Source of the DNA: Pocillopora verrucosa
Lineage: Eukaryota > Cnidaria > Anthozoa > Scleractinia > Pocilloporidae
Length of the DNA stretch: 64,000 nt
Direction of reading: 5' to 3'
NCBI RefSeq assembly: GCF_036669915.1
Contig: NC_089318.1
Coordinates: 22,672,725-22,736,724, forward strand
Part shown: in pieces, positions 46,278 to 56,968 of the stretch
Numbering within the stretch: position 1 is the first letter of the stretch
Layout of the letters: each line of letters opens with the position of its first letter
Program-made: the position numbers and the translations under genes
The notes under the pieces: model-generated
Told to the model about the DNA's origin: nothing
What the model saw: only the letters and a program-made list of their open reading frames with translations
The model's database searches: none

Positions 46278-48515
46278 TCAAGCTTTTAAATAAATGAATA
46301 ATTCAACGTCAATTTGAATGATCGCTCAAAGTAATTTTCATTACCAAGGTACGCTTCAAATACAAATGAATAAATAGATATTTTAGTTATAGAAAATTGT
46401 AATCGGCTAGTTTTGAAATCGAAATAAATAACAGTTTGTCACGATTATTTCCAGCTTTACCTTTAAAATATTTTTCAAACCAAATGATGTACCGGATATG
46501 ATTGAGACATTCGGGAGATTTATTTGGGGTGAATTTGGTGTCGTCATTCTACAACCGCGTTTATTTTATGCGTTCTACAGCTCAACCGCGAACCAACCGC
46601 ACTACTGATTCCTGCAAACAGCTTGATGGGAACATGATCGTTTCCAGTTGATCTCCAAGGGCAGGAAAGAGACTCGCCCGTTTGCGGCGACCTGGTATTT
46701 TTCAGTTTCCAGCAACTCAGTGTTTTCGTTCTAAATAATAAAATGTTTCCAAAATATTTTTTGTTGCTGTTGTGACGTTCTTTCCTGTTGTGTTGCTTAT
46801 TTGGTTGGCTGGCCTCTTGGGAACACCAGTATCCAAAGTTTGGTCGATGTTAAAATGCAAATGTATGTGCATTCAACAATTTGCTCGATTTTAACGACTT
46901 CATTGAAATAAAAGATAACAAAAGCACGCGCACACGGAAAACTTTATTGCCACGAGCAGTCAGGTAGAAATCAAGTCTGTTTTTTTTTTCCTCTCTCCGT
47001 TGGGTCGGTCTTAGCTAGTGTTCTAACAGATAATAAACATTAACTGGATTAGGTTTTAGTGATATCCAGAATCATCAAGGTCGAGGTGTGGGTTATCAGC
47101 TGAAACCGATGGCTGAGGCTGATAACCCTTACCTTGACAGGATTATTGAATAATCTGAAACTTGATGATGTCCCATGCGCTGATTTCGAAAATTCACTGT
47201 ACGCTTTCGGTCAATCGCAAGAGATAGTGAGTTGAATCCATAATAATACAACCTAACCGCGCTTTGATGGTCGGTCAGATGAGAAATTGGGTCGGTTATA
47301 TGAATCGCAACTGTTGGTCGACTGTTGTTTAACACAATCACATATAAAACATATAAATCATATAAATCTAATCATACGTTTCACACAAACTTTATTTTTT
47401 ATTACGTAATTCCGATGTCGGCTGATGGTTCTAAACCTCGCTCGAGGTCTTCAGATACTGTCTTACTTGCATTTTTTTGCTTCTGCGAAACAACTAACCC
47501 TTTATATCGAGCTTAAAAGCAAATGATTTAGTCGATCTTGATTGTGGGTACCACAGTATCGAAATTTATGGGTCAAACTGCTTTCTTTAACCTCATCAGA
47601 GAAGTCTGCCCGAGAAACTGTCTGTCGGTAGGGGTGAGAAAGAAGCGTAAACGAGGTATGGGTGATAGCGGGGAAGACTCTTCAAGGGGAGAGACGGAAA
47701 GAGACACTCGCTACCCCTTCACAGAACCCCGCTCCTTTGCCCGTTCTCACTGCTCGTGGGTCTGGCTCAGGCCATGGAAATGCAAAACTAAGTGCGAAAT
47801 CTAATCGCCAAATTCACTTTTTCTTTGAATTCGGTTAAATGAGTGAAAGATAAGTGCAGCCTGTCACGTTGATGTCACAAGGAGTCACAAGGTTTCTCCA
47901 GCGTACAAAGCTGTTTTTTCCTTTCTGCCAAATCTGTTTTGCATCTACTACTGCGAGAGGTAGAAGCGACAGCGTTCAGTGGAAGGGTAAGTTGTTTTGT
48001 TCTGATGTCTTATTTGCAGAAAGCTACTCCTGCATCCTGAAAACTACTATGATAGAGCTGTATCTCAGTTTTACATCGACTAACTTTGTACTGATCGAAT
48101 TGTTTCGAATCGTCAAATCGTCGGAGAGATCGTGATTAGCAGTTTAACCTGGATGAAAACTGAGCAGTCGAAATACCAAACATTGAAATAGGCAAAGTTG
48201 GTATCAAGACCTTTAAGGAACAAGATGAAAGACAAACATCCCTGTTCTTTTTGGCATCTTTTTATTTGTGACCATGTACTGGTCACGAGAATCACTTATA
48301 GAGAAGCAATTTAGAAATCCTGAAAACACTGCCAACACCAGTCTTCTCAAAGCTGATAAAAGACTGTTTTCAAATTTCTGGAGGATTAGAAGACACGAAT
48401 ACATTGAACGCTTTTGACTTCTCTTTAATTATTAGTTGTTATTAATCGTTACTGAGCTGATTCCTCAATATTGCTAACCTATCATTATTATTGAGCTTTT
48501 CGAAACAGACATTGG

Positions 48516-48720
48516 TTAACCCTTTAACTCCCAGGGTGACCAAGAGAGAATTTTTCCCGACAATATTAATACAATATCAACCAGATATGTGATGAGAATA
48601 AAGACAAATATCGATTTGGGGATAATTAGTTGATCCAACAGTAAATTCTCTGAACTAACATTGTAAGAATTGTGTAGTTAACAGTAAGAAAAATTAAAAT
48701 TTGATGTAGAAGTTAAAACA
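48516..48720. repeat. MITE, TTAACCCTTTAACTCCCA family
   Basis: Begins TTAACCCTTTAACTCCCAGG with GTGACCAAGAGAGAATTTTTCC, and has AGTTGATCCAACAGTAAATTC and CTAACATTGTAAGAATTGTG. The 3' end has decayed. Confidence 0.65.
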
Positions 48721-49365
48721 ATTGTTCGACAACTCTTTTTTTTCTTGAGGAATCACCTCAAGTTTTTGGACAAAATGCAGCACCACTGGCATAGCTCTAA
48801 ACTTGTATGTTTAAGCTTAAATTTCCTTGGTCGATAATCGTCCCGAATGATGATTAAAACCCAACATTGAAGATATTCAATCGCGATGATTCAATTAAAA
48901 ATCGATATTTTCCTCGGCACTGGATTAATGAAATATTTTTAAAATATCCAGTAATAGAGTGGCTGAATTTTGCAAAGTCAAAATGGATGTAAAAAATAAG
49001 CAATTGGATTTCGTATCGTGTAATTTTGGGCTAAAAACATACTTGTGATTTAAAATGAAACTCGCGTGGCACGATTGTTTGATTTTGAAATCACGCGATT
49101 TCAAAAGACTCAAAAGATGTCATACCAAATTGTACTCCACTCAGTTCAATTACTATTACTAACAGTGAAGTTAGTAATGACAATCCAGAACAAAAATGGT
49201 TACAGAACATACTCTTTTACAGACCAAAACGGCTCAGGCAAAATGACAATTACCTACTGTCGCTAATACAAACAAACCAACCAGAAACCAAACAAAACAA
49301 AATAGGAAATCTTATTTCTTTTCTTGTAGTTTTGGAGAGTTTCAATATTTTTTTTTACCTGTTTT

Positions 49366-51059
49366 ATGCAGATGATACGCTATGCTCTTTCAATGTTCAT
49401 ATTGGTGTGCAGTCATGCAACGCTGTCCAGTGCTGAGAACTCTCTAGAGGAGATACTGTTACAGTATGAAGAATATATGAACGTGAACCCTGACGAGGAG
49501 ATTCAAGATTCAGTGATACCGCTGACATCACTTATTGATGAGAGGACTCTGCAAGCAAAAGCCGGGAAAAAGGAGACGGTCCTAGCAGAACTCCTAGAAC
49601 CAGCATACAGAGTATGTTTTCATTGTCGATAAACACTGCATTGTCTTTTGAAATGCGTCATTGTGCATTTGATTGAGCTTCAACTCCAATTCCCAGGCCG
49701 TACTAGTTTTGTCGTTACTCGTAGCTTTATCCATTTCATTTTTTAAATTCCCCATTAAATTGATTTGTATCTGTGTTGAGGAGCAGATCCAAGCAATACC
49801 GCTGGTACCATTGTCAGGAGAGGAGACTCTGAAAGCTTCAGACGAGGAAAAGGAGAGGCTCCAAGCAAAATTCCTGACACCAGGACACAAAGTATGTTTA
49901 CTTTGTCGATGTACTCTGGATTGACTCGATGTTAGGAGAATGCATACCATTCGTGTCGCTTATTTATGGATGCTGTGAGATTTCAGGGTTTGGGCGCCAC
50001 CTCAGACTGGCTGACCACTTCCCTTAAACCTTTGTAATGATGCAACTGTCAAGTGTTTGCTGGCTCAATTTAGAGGTGACTTTAAAGTGCATGCGTGTAA
50101 GTTATTTCTCAAAAGGCTCAAAAGTCTAAAAAGTTTGTCAATGTGGTCGATTTGCTTGCGTTAGAGATTAAACCACTTTTTTTAATAAGAAATCCATGGT
50201 TATCACCAGTCTTACTTGTTGAATTTCCCATTAAAGTGATTTACATCTGAATTTTAGAAAAGTGCATCCATCAGAGTCAACGAAGACGAGCAGATCCAAG
50301 ATCTGGAAGAAGTCAGGAGGAAGAAGAGTATCGTATCAAAATGGCTAAATCCAGGACACAAAGTAAGTTTTCATTATCGATGTACAATATATGATATTTT
50401 AAAGTGTGTGGATGTGCATCTGATTGAAACAAGATGCATGTTTCTAAATTTAAGAATTTGTTCATGCTTAGCGGGCGTATATCGAGTTATGGATGCACTT
50501 GGGAAGTTTGGAGAGCACGAAAAGTGCGTAAGAGTAGCTCGAGGCGCAGCCGGGAGCAACTCCAGCTTTTTGAGTGCTCTCCAAACTTCCCAAGTGCATC
50601 CATAACTCGATATACGCACAGCTAAAAGCATGAGCAAATTCTTTTATAACAGAGCGACAATGAACAAAAACTGCTCACGTCATCTTATTCACGCACGGGC
50701 GTGCGTAAATAAAGATTTTGTTCATAGCGGTTCAGTACGACTTACATAGGGCAAGCACGCGCGCTACTGATGTTATAAACAAGTATTGTCCAGAAAACAC
50801 AAAGTTTATCTGCGTAAATCAGCAGGATCTCAAAGGGAAAAAAATATTGAAATCTTTCAACAGCAATTACACTTGTTTAGCTTCCACTTTCATTTGTTAG
50901 CCTTGATTTTGCAATGCCTCATAGGTAGAGATGTTTAATCCCCTAAGTTAAATTGTATCTGTCTTACAGAAAATTCAAGAGGTGAATGGCATATTGGTTA
51001 GGAGTGACTGGATCCTGGATCCTAAGAAAGTATCCATCACAATCAACGAAGACGAGTAG
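49366..51059 (+). CDS. small secreted protein built from tandemly duplicated exons
   Basis: Four exons: 49366-49611 (Met also at 49372, directly after an AG), 49781-49891, 50258-50362 and 50970-51059. All introns are phase 0 and GT-AG, giving 183 aa. Residues 1-23 form a signal peptide (MQMIRYALSMFILVCSHATL, then SSA), so the product is probably secreted or enters the secretory path. The rest is acidic and charged without cysteines except near the signal. Exons 1-3 end alike (LLEPAYR, FLTPGHK, WLNPGHK), and exons 1-3 share (E)IQD/EQIQ motifs. The intron starts (GTATGTTTTCATTGTCGAT, GTATGTTTACTTTGTCGATG, GTAAGTTTTCATTATCGATG) and intron ends are also similar, showing that exon plus flank was duplicated. 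Exon 4 ends NEDE-stop where exon 3 has NEDEQIQD. I do not recognise the family. It might be a lineage-specific secreted or matrix protein. Confidence 0.6.
50449..50641. repeat. foldback MITE with perfect 44-bp arms in intron 3 of the secreted gene
   Basis: The arm 50475-50518 (starts GCGTATATCGAGTTATGG) is the exact reverse complement of 50574-50617 (ends CCATAACTCGATATACGC). The similarity extends outward imperfectly to 50449 and 50641 (AAGAATTTGTTCATGCTT against AAGCATGAGCAAATTCTT). The central 55 bases are not paired. No coding content. The perfect arms suggest recent insertion or conversion. Confidence 0.85.
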
Positions 51060-53271
51060 ATTCCATTTATCCTTAAATTCTCTGCTTCAGTGCAAAAAAT
51101 CTCAATGTCAAAGGCATGAACTTGCCTGGTATAGAATAGTTTAGACTTTATTTGTTGTTTCAACGGAGGAAGCAAAGATGCGAGTTGCGCGCGAGTGGAG
51201 AAGCGCGAAAATGACTTCTCAGAAAATTTACATCTGTTCTGTTCTTCTCATTAACGGAGTGACGTCGTGTAAATCATGTGTAAGTATGAGTTACCGTTTC
51301 AGTGACATATATCACACAACGGCATAGAATCAGTGTAAAGAGGGTCCAAAAGCATAAAATAAAATTGCAATTTTTGAGCTCTCGTATTTTGCTATAGTAG
51401 TTTTTCATCCGAGATTACATAAAAGAATAACTGACTGTATAAATTGAGTTCCAAGGTATTGGAATAGCTGATGAAATAATAAAGCCTTCTGGGAATAGCA
51501 CAAGTTTAGTCAAGACTGTTTTTCGGTCCACTACGTTGGGAAATTGAGCAAGCACTGAGTTTGCACGTGTCAGAGATCACGTAGACTTTCAACATCTTGT
51601 CTGCGACCAAGGTGTAATTCTCTTAAACTAACATTTCTAGGTTGAGTAGAGTATAACTCAGAAAAACAATCCCTGCCTTTAAAGACAAAAAACATTCATC
51701 ACACGTTTTTAGCTCTCATGCAGTGGTTTCCGAAAAAATCAACGGCTTCGCTTTGACTTTTGCTTTCAATAGCTAACTCTGGTTCGCGCTGACTACGAGC
51801 AAAAGTTCGAAAGGGCTTATGGGAAGATTTAGAGAAAATTACTTCGGGAACGCTAGATTATAGGCCACATATTTCGTCGGAGAGCTGATTTGCTTTGAAA
51901 AAAATTAAAGTAATTTCGCAGTTCACGTTTACTTTCGTTGAGATTATTACAACTGCACCGTTGCGTCTTAGTTTCTTAAGTCCTCAGTCGAGGAAACTGT
52001 TCATCACCAATTGAATTCCTTTCTAAATGAGCTTAAGCTGGTCAATACAGTTTTAAAACACCGTGACCAAGCATGTCCCCATTCCCCTGCCTGAAGCTTA
52101 TCCACTCGTCTTTAACGCCCCCCTCCCCTTCCCTCACGCAAAGATTTGCTGGGTGGATCCCGACCTAGTTATTACAACGTTTGCACATGAGCAGACATGA
52201 AATACTTTGACTGCTTTGTAGGTTGGAGCCTACAAGTTGATTAAGGGGGAGATGCTTTCAATTTTATTTCGCTTGGGAAGCTGTTCCGCGCTGATCAACA
52301 GGGAAACGAAGAACAAAGTCCTCTTTTTTTCAGTTAAGAGATATTTGTCAACTGATTTTTCTACTTCGACCTTAAAAACAAGTACAACGGTTCTAGGTTA
52401 ATGATGTCGCTTAAAGTTTTGGTTTCCTCTGTCGTTTTGCTTTCTGGTGAAAGTTAGCTTGTGAATATGATGTACCCTTTTTCCGCCTGTGGAAAGAAGT
52501 TAGCCAAACACTCAACGTCGTTGTTCCTTAGATGAACCACACTACAGAATGAGGAGGAAAAAAAAAAGCTATGAATAGCACAGGTTCAATGTGCTCGAAC
52601 GCGAGCTGGAAAAACTGGGTCAAATATTTTATCTCGTGATTTTTCCGTGAAAAAAAAGATAAAAGCAAAAGAAGACCTGTTTTACAGTTTGAATTGTCCT
52701 GGTAAACTTTTCCTCTCTTATTGTTAGTTCTATTTGTAGCTGTTCAAAGAGGCCTTAAAAAACAGTAGTTCAAAACTAGTAGTGGTTTATCCTCTAAAAT
52801 CAATTTTCAAGGAAGTTTAACGGGAAGCCTTAACTTCATTTTCTCTCCCCAGTTCTTTCAGCTCCCGTCCAAACTTGTTCAAAGATATCTCTTCACATAC
52901 TTACGACAGGTACTTTTCACTCAGAGTCCAGCGAATTATTGTGAGACAAACAGCCGATATTATAACGATGGTCGGGAGCTATGCGACTTTCCTCAAACAT
53001 TGTTCACGAAGAGCGTCAAGTCGCCGATATATAATTGAGGCCTGTTTAGAAAAGTTGAAAGAAGATCATTCAGTCCTATCATAGCATGCATGTTTGTGAA
53101 ATTTATTTACATTGTTTAGCTACTTCATTGAATACACATTGTTGAAGGAATCAAAAACTGGCTCTCAAAATTTTGTTGGATTTCTTTGGATCGCAGACTT
53201 TTAACATTTTTAGAAGAAGTAATGGTTCGGAACTTCATCGGACGAATTTTGGGTAACAATTTAGGTAAGTA
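51060..53271. other. spacer, no supported gene
   Basis: Downstream region of the secreted gene. A segment at 52860-53084 follows a CTCCCCAG acceptor-like site and is open in two frames, but I see no family or partner exon for it. The remainder shows no clear feature. Confidence 0.35.
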
Positions 53272-53575
53272 TAAATAATATATAGATTTAACCAAGCCTA
53301 AAAGCGGAGCTCGCATTTTTTCCCCCGCACGTCTCAAGGGCATAACGCCTTGCCCCGGCCAGGACTAGGACCCGGGTCGTCCGACTCGGAGCCCAGTGCA
53401 CTGACCACTAGACTACTGGACAAAGCAGTGGCGTTGGTGTGCCCGCGGTACAGTTGACCACGCATGTTAAAAGTAGCATCTTGTACGGTCAGTCGTACGG
53501 TCGTACGTCCAAATTTTTTCTGCTTGATGGGTTACTACTATTTTGTATAATTATGGGGCTACGCTCTGCGAGCTC
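53272..53575 (-). repeat. SINE-like element, copy 2
   Basis: Matches 14682-14980 almost along its length: TATAGATTTAACCAAGCC, AAGCGGAGCTCGCATTTTT, GTGCACTGACCACTAGAC, TTTTTTCTGCTTGATGGG and GGGGCTACGCTCTGCGAGC. The minus strand carries the tRNA-like A box TAGTCTAGTGGTCAGTGC. Termini are GAGCTCGCA/TGCGAGCTC. Confidence 0.6.
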
Positions 53576-54875
53576 AGCTATTGAAAAAAACGCTTCTAAG
53601 GAATGTGTTCTAAATGTTGCTTAGAGAGTTTTTATATAAGTCTGTCAGTGAAATTGATCAAGGCCTCGTTCAAATGCATTTAGTTGGAAGCGTGACCAGG
53701 TAAACGATGACAAAAGGGGAAGGAACAGTTGAGAAAGTAGGTTGCATCAACGATCTAATAACATTCATAATAAAGATATATCGGCTGATAAATTTCTAAT
53801 TTTCCATTTCAACCAACCTAGTTCATGCTTCATTCCGTTGTAGAACATATTCATACTCCAGCTAAGGGCAGAGGAAACATCTGGAATGCGGTCCCCAACA
53901 TACCAGAAATATTTACTTTCCTAAATCACAGGAAAAAAAAACAGCTTCAGCTTTTGTCATTTCGCCATCAAGTTTGAAAATGTCGAAAGTAAGTTGATAC
54001 TATGTTCTGTAAGCGTTCTTCGCAACAGGTTAAATCCTGTTTAATTCATTATTGTTAAGCGGAAAGCTTAAGTAATCACTACAACCAATCAAAGATGAGA
54101 ACTCATGATAAAAACAAGCCAACTGCTCGAAGCGCAGGAAAAGCCAATAGGTAAGCAAGTCACGTGGTGATTCCAATTTTGAATCTGATTCGGTTAGAAA
54201 TCTGAGAATCTTTTTTTTTTGACAAATGCAAAATAAGTTCATTCCTAGGCCCTTGTTGTTGGAGGAGTGGATAACGCTATCAACTGGATAAATCACTTAA
54301 CAGTGAATAACGCAGTATATTTGGTTTATCCTTATCCGCTGTACAGCGATTTATTCGCTGGATGGCTATATCTGCTCTTTTGAACGACTGGGCCTAGATA
54401 ATTTTTAAGAGCAAAATGAAAATTAACCAGTAGCTTTCGGTTTGCTGTCATTGTGGCAGACTTGTTGTGGATCACATATTGCTAAAAAACGTGTGGTGAC
54501 AACAAGAAAAAGTGATGCATCGACTTCGAGCAGGTGAGTCTCTCTTATTCTCACCACATTTTGACGTCATCTAAACTCTATAGGTAAACAGAAGGAAAAA
54601 ATGGATTCTGTCTGTTTCATAAAGCGCGTCTGTGTCATGAAAGCTTATATAGGGCACGAATCAGCAGACGTGAATAAATCAATTCACTGTAGAACGTTTA
54701 ATGGCATTCTACTTACCAGCGATCTCAAGTAGTGCTGCAATCTGTCCCCAACCACGCCGGAAAAGTCTTTTGGGTGTTCTTGAAGATCTTTAGATCAAGT
54801 GCAAACACGGCAAGCACGATTTGCGAAACTCTTAATGACACCATTTCAGTTCAACACCAAATTTAAATTGCAAAA
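53576..54875. other. spacer with MITEs
   Basis: Contains a CCAAT-type repeat remnant at about 54090-54200 and a complete small MITE at 54245-54397. No coding exon was supported. A TGACGTCA occurs at about 54561-54568 without a nearby gene start. Confidence 0.35.
54245..54397. repeat. short MITE with CTAGGCCC termini
   Basis: Begins CTAGGCCC and ends GGGCCTAG (8-bp inverted termini). The interior has GTGGATAACGCTATCAACTGG and mirrored CCGCTGTACAGCGATTTATTC and CGCTGGATGGC phrases. Related to 19033-19130. Confidence 0.7.
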
Positions 54876-55031
54876 ATGAAGAGATTATCTCCTTCCACTA
54901 AGCGGAAGTTCTCTAAAAGACTTAGGCCTTTATCAAAACCAAATCAGCTGAAACTTGAACTGCGAGTGATAAGCTTTAAAAAAAAGGAGGCATACTTAGC
55001 GCACACTCGCAAACCTGAAAAGGAAGTACCG
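54876..55031 (+). CDS. possible first exon of an unidentified basic protein
   Basis: A frame of 52 codons from ATG reads MKRLSPSTKRKFSKRLRPLS, then KPNQLKLELRVISFKKKEAY, and closes at a consensus GTAAGTAAG donor in phase 0. It is very basic. No downstream exon or family was recognised, and it abuts an inverted-repeat element (55040-55385), so it may be chance. Confidence 0.25.
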
Positions 55032-55039
55032 GTAAGTAA

Positions 55040-55385
55040 GAAAGGTGATAGCTTCAACTTTCATTCGCTATCATTGACTATATCATATTTGCGATCAAAC
55101 GGTTCATGATAATTGATAATAGTTGACAAAATCAGGTAATGAGATCGCGTAATTTCGGTTTGAGCCCGTTTATGGCAAAGCTGGTGACCGAAAAACTATC
55201 ATATGCTCATTCAAACGGCAAAAACCATCGTCAACTATCATGTCGAATTTGAGCATGTCCAAACTACATGATAGCTAATGATAAACGATGATAGTCCATG
55301 ATAGTCCTTAATAGTTTGTGTTCAAAGGCGTGTGATAGTTGAAACTATCATCAGCCGTCACGATCGTTTGAACGGGGCTTTAACG
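55040..55385. repeat. element with repeated ATGATAGTT motifs
   Basis: Multiple direct and inverted copies of TGATAGTT/AACTATCA occur (near 55050, 55125, 55195, 55230, 55270, 55290, 55340). The right end is ATCGTTTGAACGGGGC, with a left-side counterpart GATCAAACGGTTC. The inverted layout suggests a small non-autonomous DNA transposon. Confidence 0.5.
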
Positions 55386-55643
55386 TTAAAAGGTTTTTTC
55401 GTTTTTGACTACACATGGACCACGACCGGGGAGAGCTGCAAAGAGCGACACACTGAATAAATAAATCCAACTATAGGAGAACTGCACCGTATCATTAATA
55501 ATTTGAACCGACTCTTTAAATGGACGCGTCATAATGGGTTTTGTGCGCGAGACAAAGCGAAATGCGCGCGCCCGATGTATCGACAGTGCGCATCACTTTG
55601 TTTTCACTCCCACACGATTATAGCAGGGGCACTTAATTTGAAA

Positions 55644-55736
55644 ATGGCTGTCCCGCGTTTTGTTAATCTTTCCGAGGAAGTGGTGAACGCGACAGAAGAA
55701 AAGTCAATTGCGAAGAGAACAAAAGATGCTACTGAG
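55644..55736 (+). CDS. first exon of a Crypton/tyrosine-recombinase-like gene, fragment
   Basis: Thirty-one codons, MAVPRFVNLSEEVVNATEEK and SIAKRTKDATE, close at a GTTAGT donor in phase 0. This opening (RFVxLSEE followed by a Lys/Thr-rich linker) resembles, from memory, the N-termini of Crypton-type tyrosine-recombinase genes that are multicopy in cnidarians. The following catalytic exons are not present in the window. A decayed second copy of the surrounding sequence lies at 19132-19360. Probably a mobile-gene fragment rather than a host gene. Confidence 0.4.
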
Positions 55737-56968
55737 GTTAGTAGAACACTTTTTAAAAGTAAGATGTGAAAATTTTCGCTAATCGAGTTAAATAAACTTG
55801 TAAAAACTGCCTGTTTATCTTGATATGAGTACTCAACACAGTTGGAACAAAATATGAACAAGGCTTTCTCCATTACAGAATTTCGAAAGCACCTTGCCAT
55901 TTAAACGAAAAAAAAGACTGATGGATTATAAATAACCTTAAAAATTTCAGCCCTCTCCACCCACCTACCCCCTCCCATGACAATGGGTTTGTATTTCAAA
56001 TGGTAAGAGCTCTTCAGTAAAGTCTTAGTTCACTCGTTGAATTCCCCTTCCTTCCCCCCCCCCCCGAAATTGCTGAATTTAGGGCTTCCTTTCCGCAAGA
56101 CAACAACAAGTCTCGATGTTTTTAGCAGTTCTTTATTTTATTAAGTTACCTTTTCATGGTTTAATTTTTTATCAGTCCAATGATATTAAGTTCCACACAG
56201 TCAAGTTGTCAACATATGTTGACATTGGCCGTTCAAATAACAGAGAAAAGCAATAACCGCATAACTGATTCTAGAAGTTTGCTTAACCCTTTTACTCCCA
56301 AGATCTCATTGGCAATTCTCCTTACTATCTGCGATACAGTTCTCATATTGTTAGAATGGAGAATTCGGTATTGGATCAGCTATCCCTTGATTGATATTTT
56401 TCTTTATTCTCATCTGCTTGACATTTCATTGATATTGTGAGGAGAAATTTTGTCATGGTCGTAAAACTGATTGTCACCTCAGACGTTCCTAACAACGCAC
56501 TTCTCACAGTTCGTAATGTATACGAAAAACTGAAGAACATCCTATCAAGTGATTAACCCCCCAGGTGCATGAGATAGATAAAGCACTTCACATAACTGAT
56601 TGTTTCGCCGACTGTGGTCAGTTACAACTCCCATCTACTTAATTTTGCTTTAACCATATGGAATGATAAAATAGATTCTTCACAAAGGATGGAGTGGTAA
56701 ATACAATCACCTTCTAAGCTACACCTTGGTATTAATTGCTCTTTTAAGCTCACTGCAAATTTTTTTTTCTTTTACGTCAGTTGAATGAAACGGCAATTAG
56801 AAAGGATTATTGCACCCTTTTTTCCTCGATCACAGATGGCACACCAGTATCTCAACGAGAACTTGGAACCATTTTGTTGAAGAGTCGATTCCAAAATATC
56901 TTCTTGTTTCCATCTTACGCTCTTGTTGCAAATCTCTGTCATTATTACTGACCGTTAAGCATTTTCGC
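55737..56968. other. spacer downstream of GNPAT
   Basis: Holds the rest of the duplicated segment (to about 55900), a C-run at 56057-56066, a MITE copy at 56283-56460, and the presumed GNPAT 3' UTR close to 56968. No other gene was supported. Confidence 0.4.
56283..56460. repeat. MITE, TTAACCCTTTAACTCCCA family
   Basis: Starts TTAACCCTTTTACTCCCAAG, with GGCAATTCTCCTTACTATCTG, GGTATTGGATCAGCTA, TTTTCTTTATTCTCATCTGC and GAGGAGAAATTTTGTCATGG. The right terminus is missing. Confidence 0.65.

Larger units (their letters stand above)
45738..49365. other. spacer between FAM167-like gene and the secreted-protein gene
   Basis: Mostly AT-rich with no supported gene. It holds an exon-like frame at 46075-46277 and a MITE copy at 48516-48720. 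Several short open frames (47538-47804, 47854-48135) have no domain or splice support. Confidence 0.4.

Noticed and set aside
47538..47804. 88-aa frame with RKKRKRG basic patch
   Set aside because: No domain, no splice context and a Ser/Arg/Pro composition typical of chance frames in GC-richer spacer.
52860..53084. Open segment after a CTCCCCAG acceptor-like site, as the last exon of the secreted gene
   Set aside because: The secreted gene already ends in a stop at 51057-51059, two frames are equally open, and neither resembles the repeat units.
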